Positions 59,925 to 64,000 of a stretch of DNA of 64,000 bases are shown piece after piece; position 1 is the first letter of the stretch; each line of letters opens with the position of its first letter. Made by a program: the position numbers and the translations under genes. The stretch comes from Mactromeris polynyma (lineage: Eukaryota; Mollusca; Bivalvia; Venerida; Mactridae). The DNA lies in NCBI GenBank assembly GCA_032209605.1, contig JASFXZ010000001.1, positions 12,914,256 to 12,978,255 of the forward strand, given 5' to 3'. The notes under the pieces were generated by a model that was given only the letters and a program-made list of their open reading frames with translations, did not search any database and was not told the DNA's origin.

Positions 59925-60475
59925 GCTTGGCGCTCACCGTGAGCAATTGGAGTAAATAAATGAGAATCGTAGTGCGTAGATGTCGGTAACCATCGCTCAC
60001 TTTGAGCAACTGAGTAACTCACATTAAGTTTCAAATATTTGCAGCACATCATATAAATTTTGCTCCGGCTTGCGGAGTATCCGAACTCATTTTTAACTCA
60101 GAAGCATATATTGGAGTTTTTTGCTGTCGCACTCTCGGTTATTACGTAGAACTCCATTGATAATTAGCTTCTCAATATCAGTGCCTCATTTTGTTGACTG
60201 TAAATGGTCGCTCACTTCTCAAAGTCAGTGAGCTGTCGATTGTATTTTCTTTGGGAAACTGTGACTAACATTGCGACTCTTTTGAAACTCTTTTGGTTTG
60301 AGCCGCACGCTAGTGCATTGCTCATTTTTGTGAGTCTTTGTATAGACTCTTCTGGTTTGATCCGCGCTTGGGCCCATTGCTCATGTTGTGAGTTTACGTA
60401 CCAACTCTTCTAGTTTGAGCCGCACGTTTGAGCCGAGTGCATTGCTCATGTTGTTTGAGTGTGTTTAGATTTGAG
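59925..60475. repeat. Region of dispersed GCTCA/TGAGC words with a 3-copy repeat
   Basis: GCTCACCGTGAGC, GCTCACTTTGAGC, CACTTCTCAAAGTCAGTGAGC and single GCTCA words are scattered over 59925-60230. From about 60285 to 60470 a degenerate unit of about 60 bp recurs three times (ACTCTTCTGGTTTGAGCCG, CACGCTAGTGCATTGCTCAT, GTTGTGAGTTT). It is neither a regular satellite nor a two-armed inverted repeat. Confidence 0.6.
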
Positions 60476-60479
60476 TCCT

Positions 60480-62790
60480 GTTTCCTCATCCCGTGGAATT
60501 AGCCGGACAGCGATGCCCATCAATCACCATATCGCACAGTCATGTAAATATGTATATTTTTCTACTTTGATTGTAGCGCATGGTTGCTGCCGTCCATTGT
60601 AAAATGAGTTGTAAATAGTCGTATTACACCTTTTTTTTATTAGTTCAAGGTAGTCATTTCTATGTGACTTGACTTGTTTTTAAGTCGTTATTTTGCCCAG
60701 GTTCTGACTCATCTGTCATCTTAGCATCATAACACTATTACCTTCATGTTTTTCTCATCGTTGTACCCCTTTGATAAATCAAGTCGCTACCACCATCCCT
60801 CATTATTTCTTATAAGTCTCATTTTGAGTTAATGTGATTTAAACTCTCCCTCAAAAAGGTTTGAGGCTTACCCATCGCTTACTTAAATTACTGCATCCCA
60901 AAATTGAATTGCTACAGAGAACACCGATATTCAGCCGCGCGTTACATAATTATACAAGAAAATGGTGACATATATAATATATCCAAAATACATTTATCGT
61001 ATATTGAATTCATGGGATTGGTTTTTCTGTCCATTATACAACATATGTAGTTTGTGTGGCTAACTACTTCTTCAGTTTCAAGGGATTGCAATGCAATTTG
61101 ATAATATAAGTGCCATGATACATGATTTGTAGATGTGGAAGACATAAATTTGCTGTGCATCCATCAAAATGTTTTAGAATTCTGTCCCTTTGAACTGAAG
61201 TCTCCTTTTAGGACACATGTAATAACATTATAGTTTATGTTGCAAAATACGTTAGTTTTCAATGGATTGCATTTAAACATGGCATATACTCAACATTAAG
61301 GTACCTCTTCTCCATCCATCTTTCTGACTGTCTATACCAATTCTTTGAATATGATATTGTGTTTTTAACTCCTATATTGTTTAATATGCTGACATAACAA
61401 AGTGTTCTTGAAAGAATAATTGTGATAGATAAATCTATGCCAAAGTGACGTCTGTGATCTGCAGTGAGTCCCTTGCTGTCAGCACTTTCAGTGCTTTGAT
61501 GCATCAAGATTTTAAGTTCAGTTTGATAGTAAAATAGAACAGTATAGAACTTTGGGTGTTACCTTACGGTAATAGGTTCAAATGAATAGTACTTTGTCTG
61601 AAATGAAACTGTATAAGTAAATAGATATACTATTCTGGTGATATTACAAATACAAAATAGCACAGTGGCAATATTGTATTTCTATGTACTTACGTGTGTA
61701 TAAATATCGGTTGCAGATGATTTATCTTTTTTAAACCTGATTGACTTATGAAGATTTAAAACTTATAACTTCAATGTCTGGTATATGATTTTAATTGTTT
61801 TGGGGATCAGTTTGAAGAATTGATCCGTGTGGAATGATATCATGGGAATATTGTAATGATAATAATCAAAGGGTGTGGTCTGTCATAGATTGTATTGTAT
61901 TTTTGTTGTTCTTGTTTATTATTTTACAAAAATGATAAGTAGTTTCCTGATTTAATGTAATTATGTTTAGTACGATAGGTATAAGGCTTGCATGATTTTA
62001 AAGTTTATTACAGTGTGGTTATATGACTCAGTTGTCTGTCTTTAGTAATGGTTGTTCAGTTATTTGTTTTCAATCAGGGGAAATTGTCTGATTATGTGAA
62101 AGAAAAATATGTGTATCAATAAATGACCATAACAAAAATATGTGTATTATTACAATGACCGGTAAAATTTGACGATGTTACAGTTTTATTATTAAGTTTA
62201 TTTTGGTGGAACAAAAATTGCTACTTGCTTTTCATCATATCAGAATATGAAAGTTGTTTTACTTGTCATCACTTTGATGAATTTTACTGTTAGGTTAGGT
62301 CTAGAAGTATCGCAAAGTTGCGTATGATATTATAGGCAATTAGTACTTCGTTCCCTATCTAAACACTCTTAACACATTCATTATCTTTAAGTTTGATAGA
62401 TCGATACAGACTTGTCACAAAGGTACGGGAATGTCTTTGTCTGCTGTAATTCTGTTTAAATGCATTCTATGGATTTTGTTTATGTATGAAGCATTGCGTA
62501 ATCTCCATGTCAGCTTGATTGGCATTTGTATTGTTAATTTTTGTTTGTAATTGTGTTTGTCTGATCTAACATGATAGTGTCTTATAGAAAAAAGGCATTT
62601 AACTCTTAAAATGTCAATATGTAAATTTTTAAAATGGTTAATTTTTGTGCCATTACCCGTATTGTTTTATTATTATTTCTTATTTTTGCATCCTCATTTG
62701 AAACTTAATTGTTACCTGTAAGGCTGGGTATTATATAATAAGGGGAATTTATACTGCTTATTTTTTGTATTCTGTAGCAGCGTGGTAGAA
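60480..62790. other. No gene seen
   Basis: T-rich on the plus strand, similar to intron or 3'-UTR sequence; no motif-bearing frame. Confidence 0.5.
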
Positions 62791-62796
62791 TGTTTT

Positions 62797-63130
62797 GACT
62801 CCTGGGTACTAAAATATAAACTTTTCCTACATTTCCTATTTTCCCATACTTTTTTACTTGCTCCCTACTGTTTTCCTACATTTTCTTGAAAGAGCCCTAC
62901 TAATCCTACTTTCTCTTTCAAATCTGAGGTGTTAACTCAAATATTTTATTTCACTGCATTTAGCACACTCAGAGGTCTAATCATGGAGAATGTGCAGTGC
63001 AGTAAATTTTTACCATTTTTCATATTCCAAAAGTATTAAAGGAATCATCTCTTCTATCCCTATTTTTGGGCAATAAAATCCCTACTTTTTAAATCAATTG
63101 CCCTACTTTATCTCTACTTTTTGAAAAGAG
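62797..63130. repeat. CCCTACTTTTT-word region
   Basis: CCTACATTT, CCTACTTT, CCCTACTTTTT and TTTTCCTACA recur about ten times in 330 bp, mostly in one orientation, with a short interruption of unique sequence. Probably a decayed repeat. Confidence 0.5.
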
Positions 63131-63819
63131 TTGACAGCCTGATTACAATGTAATGGGAATTGCAACATGGATGAACGTTCAATGTCGCAACAAGATGTAC
63201 ATGCTGCAAGATTGTATAGCTTGCCATGTTCTCAGCAAAAATCTTATCATAGACAGTTCTATATGATAGGAAATATTTTTGTTATGACTTATCTATAACC
63301 AACTAAACTTTAAAGTAACCATGAGTAATAAATGGTTTGAAACATGTCATCCCCATATATCACTGGTTTATTTTTCTGTACATTTATTCACAAAGGGTAA
63401 ATGTAATTGTGTCAATACTTCAGCCATAATGTAATTTGTAAGACCTAATGGATACAACTTTAAATTCGGAAGAAAACACCTACATTTTCTACTTGTTTAC
63501 TCCTGTATAGCACTCCTTTATATTTCATGTTTAGCTGCTTGACCCTATTAGTGGCGTTCATATTTAAATCTAGTTTGATCTTCATTATTTACTTTCCATC
63601 TTTCATGACATTCATATCGCTGCCTTTGTATTATTTAAATGTCATGTCATGACATTATTGGCAGTTTGTTTGTTCTCTTTTAAATACATATTTTCATTTC
63701 TATGCATATCTCAATGTGTATTGTCCCCAATCTCAAAAGCCAATATTTCCAGCCATAAAATTAGGACTTTAATTGGTTTTGATATAAAAATGACACCCTG
63801 TGATCATATAACTCACACT
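63131..63819. other. No gene seen
   Basis: AT-rich; a 69-codon plus frame at 63649-63858 crosses into the duplication and has no motif. Confidence 0.5.
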
Positions 63820-63935
63820 AATTATGATAAAGTTTTGGTGTGTCCAGTTCTGATGTAATATATTACATTGTTTCAGGAATTATGATAAAGTTTTGGTGTG
63901 TCCAGTTCTGATGTAATATATTACATTGTTTCAGG
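63820..63935 (+). repeat. 58-bp perfect tandem duplication
   Basis: Two identical copies (63820-63877, 63878-63935), each containing AATTATGATAAAGTTTTGG and ending ACATTGTTTCAGG. Each copy carries a possible 3' splice acceptor (TTGTTTCAG), so the duplication would create two acceptors 58 bp apart. The copies being identical points to a recent event. Confidence 0.95.
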
Positions 63936-64000
63936 AAGTTGTCTCTTACTTACTTATAATTTTAGATCTTGTTTGTACCAATTAAAATCCTTGGAGCTCT

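Noticed and set aside
1..64000. tRNA or rRNA genes
   Set aside because: No internal promoter boxes (GGTTCGAATCC-type) with cloverleaf arms or rRNA-like conserved blocks were seen by eye; a covariance-model scan would settle it.

Overview
The window looks like AT-rich intronic and intergenic DNA from an invertebrate animal, most likely a mollusc and plausibly a bivalve. No long intact host gene is visible. The organism call is an inference from several things together: a Ty3/gypsy element with a Mag/Steamer-like gag and a tRNA-Leu-type primer site, several decayed LINE families, a THAP-type transposase remnant, a roughly 140-bp satellite carrying AGGTCAAGGTCA in most monomers, and many short tandem arrays.

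Layout. 1-402 is a 55-bp satellite. 829-1291 and 9745-10544 are two unrelated foldback DNA elements, each flanked by a perfect 8-bp target-site duplication and with arms built of tandem repeats. From 2 to 11.6 kb the minus strand carries pieces that look like one or two spliced genes: three phase-compatible 3' exons at 2051-2810, a possible exon at 3305-3524 and a first exon at 11496-11593. At 13.6-20.8 kb the minus strand holds two exons (20674-20782 and 16500-16589) that join in phase into a complete C4HC3 (PHD-like) zinc finger. Their intron is almost filled by a P-like/THAP transposon (16664-20260) that itself contains a LINE (17198-18997). A second copy of that transposon at 58225-59166, in the opposite orientation, lacks the LINE and so preserves the empty site. 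The satellite lies at 15130-16290.

21.98-25.2 kb holds a two-ORF LINE (ORF1 with coiled coil and RRM-like region, ORF2 with APE endonuclease and partial RT). 26.1-27.8 kb holds a CR1/L2-like LINE on the minus strand. 28.7-32.9 kb holds a decayed Ty3/gypsy element on the minus strand (gag, zinc knuckle, protease, RT, RNase H, integrase, primer site). 39.0-40.4 kb holds another LINE on the minus strand. Tandem arrays lie at 37367-38379 (49 bp) and 50731-51830 (41 bp, 27 nearly identical copies). From 40.6 kb onward the sequence is mostly intron-like, with a few possible plus-strand exons (51851-51889, 55228-55371), a MITE at 41874-42464 and word-repeat regions near 55, 60 and 63 kb.

Nothing resembles a prokaryotic system, CRISPR array or gene cluster. 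The most notable items are the nested transposon inside the zinc-finger intron with its empty-site paralogue, the two foldback families, the nuclear-receptor-like direct repeat in the satellite, and three regions built from dispersed short palindromic words.
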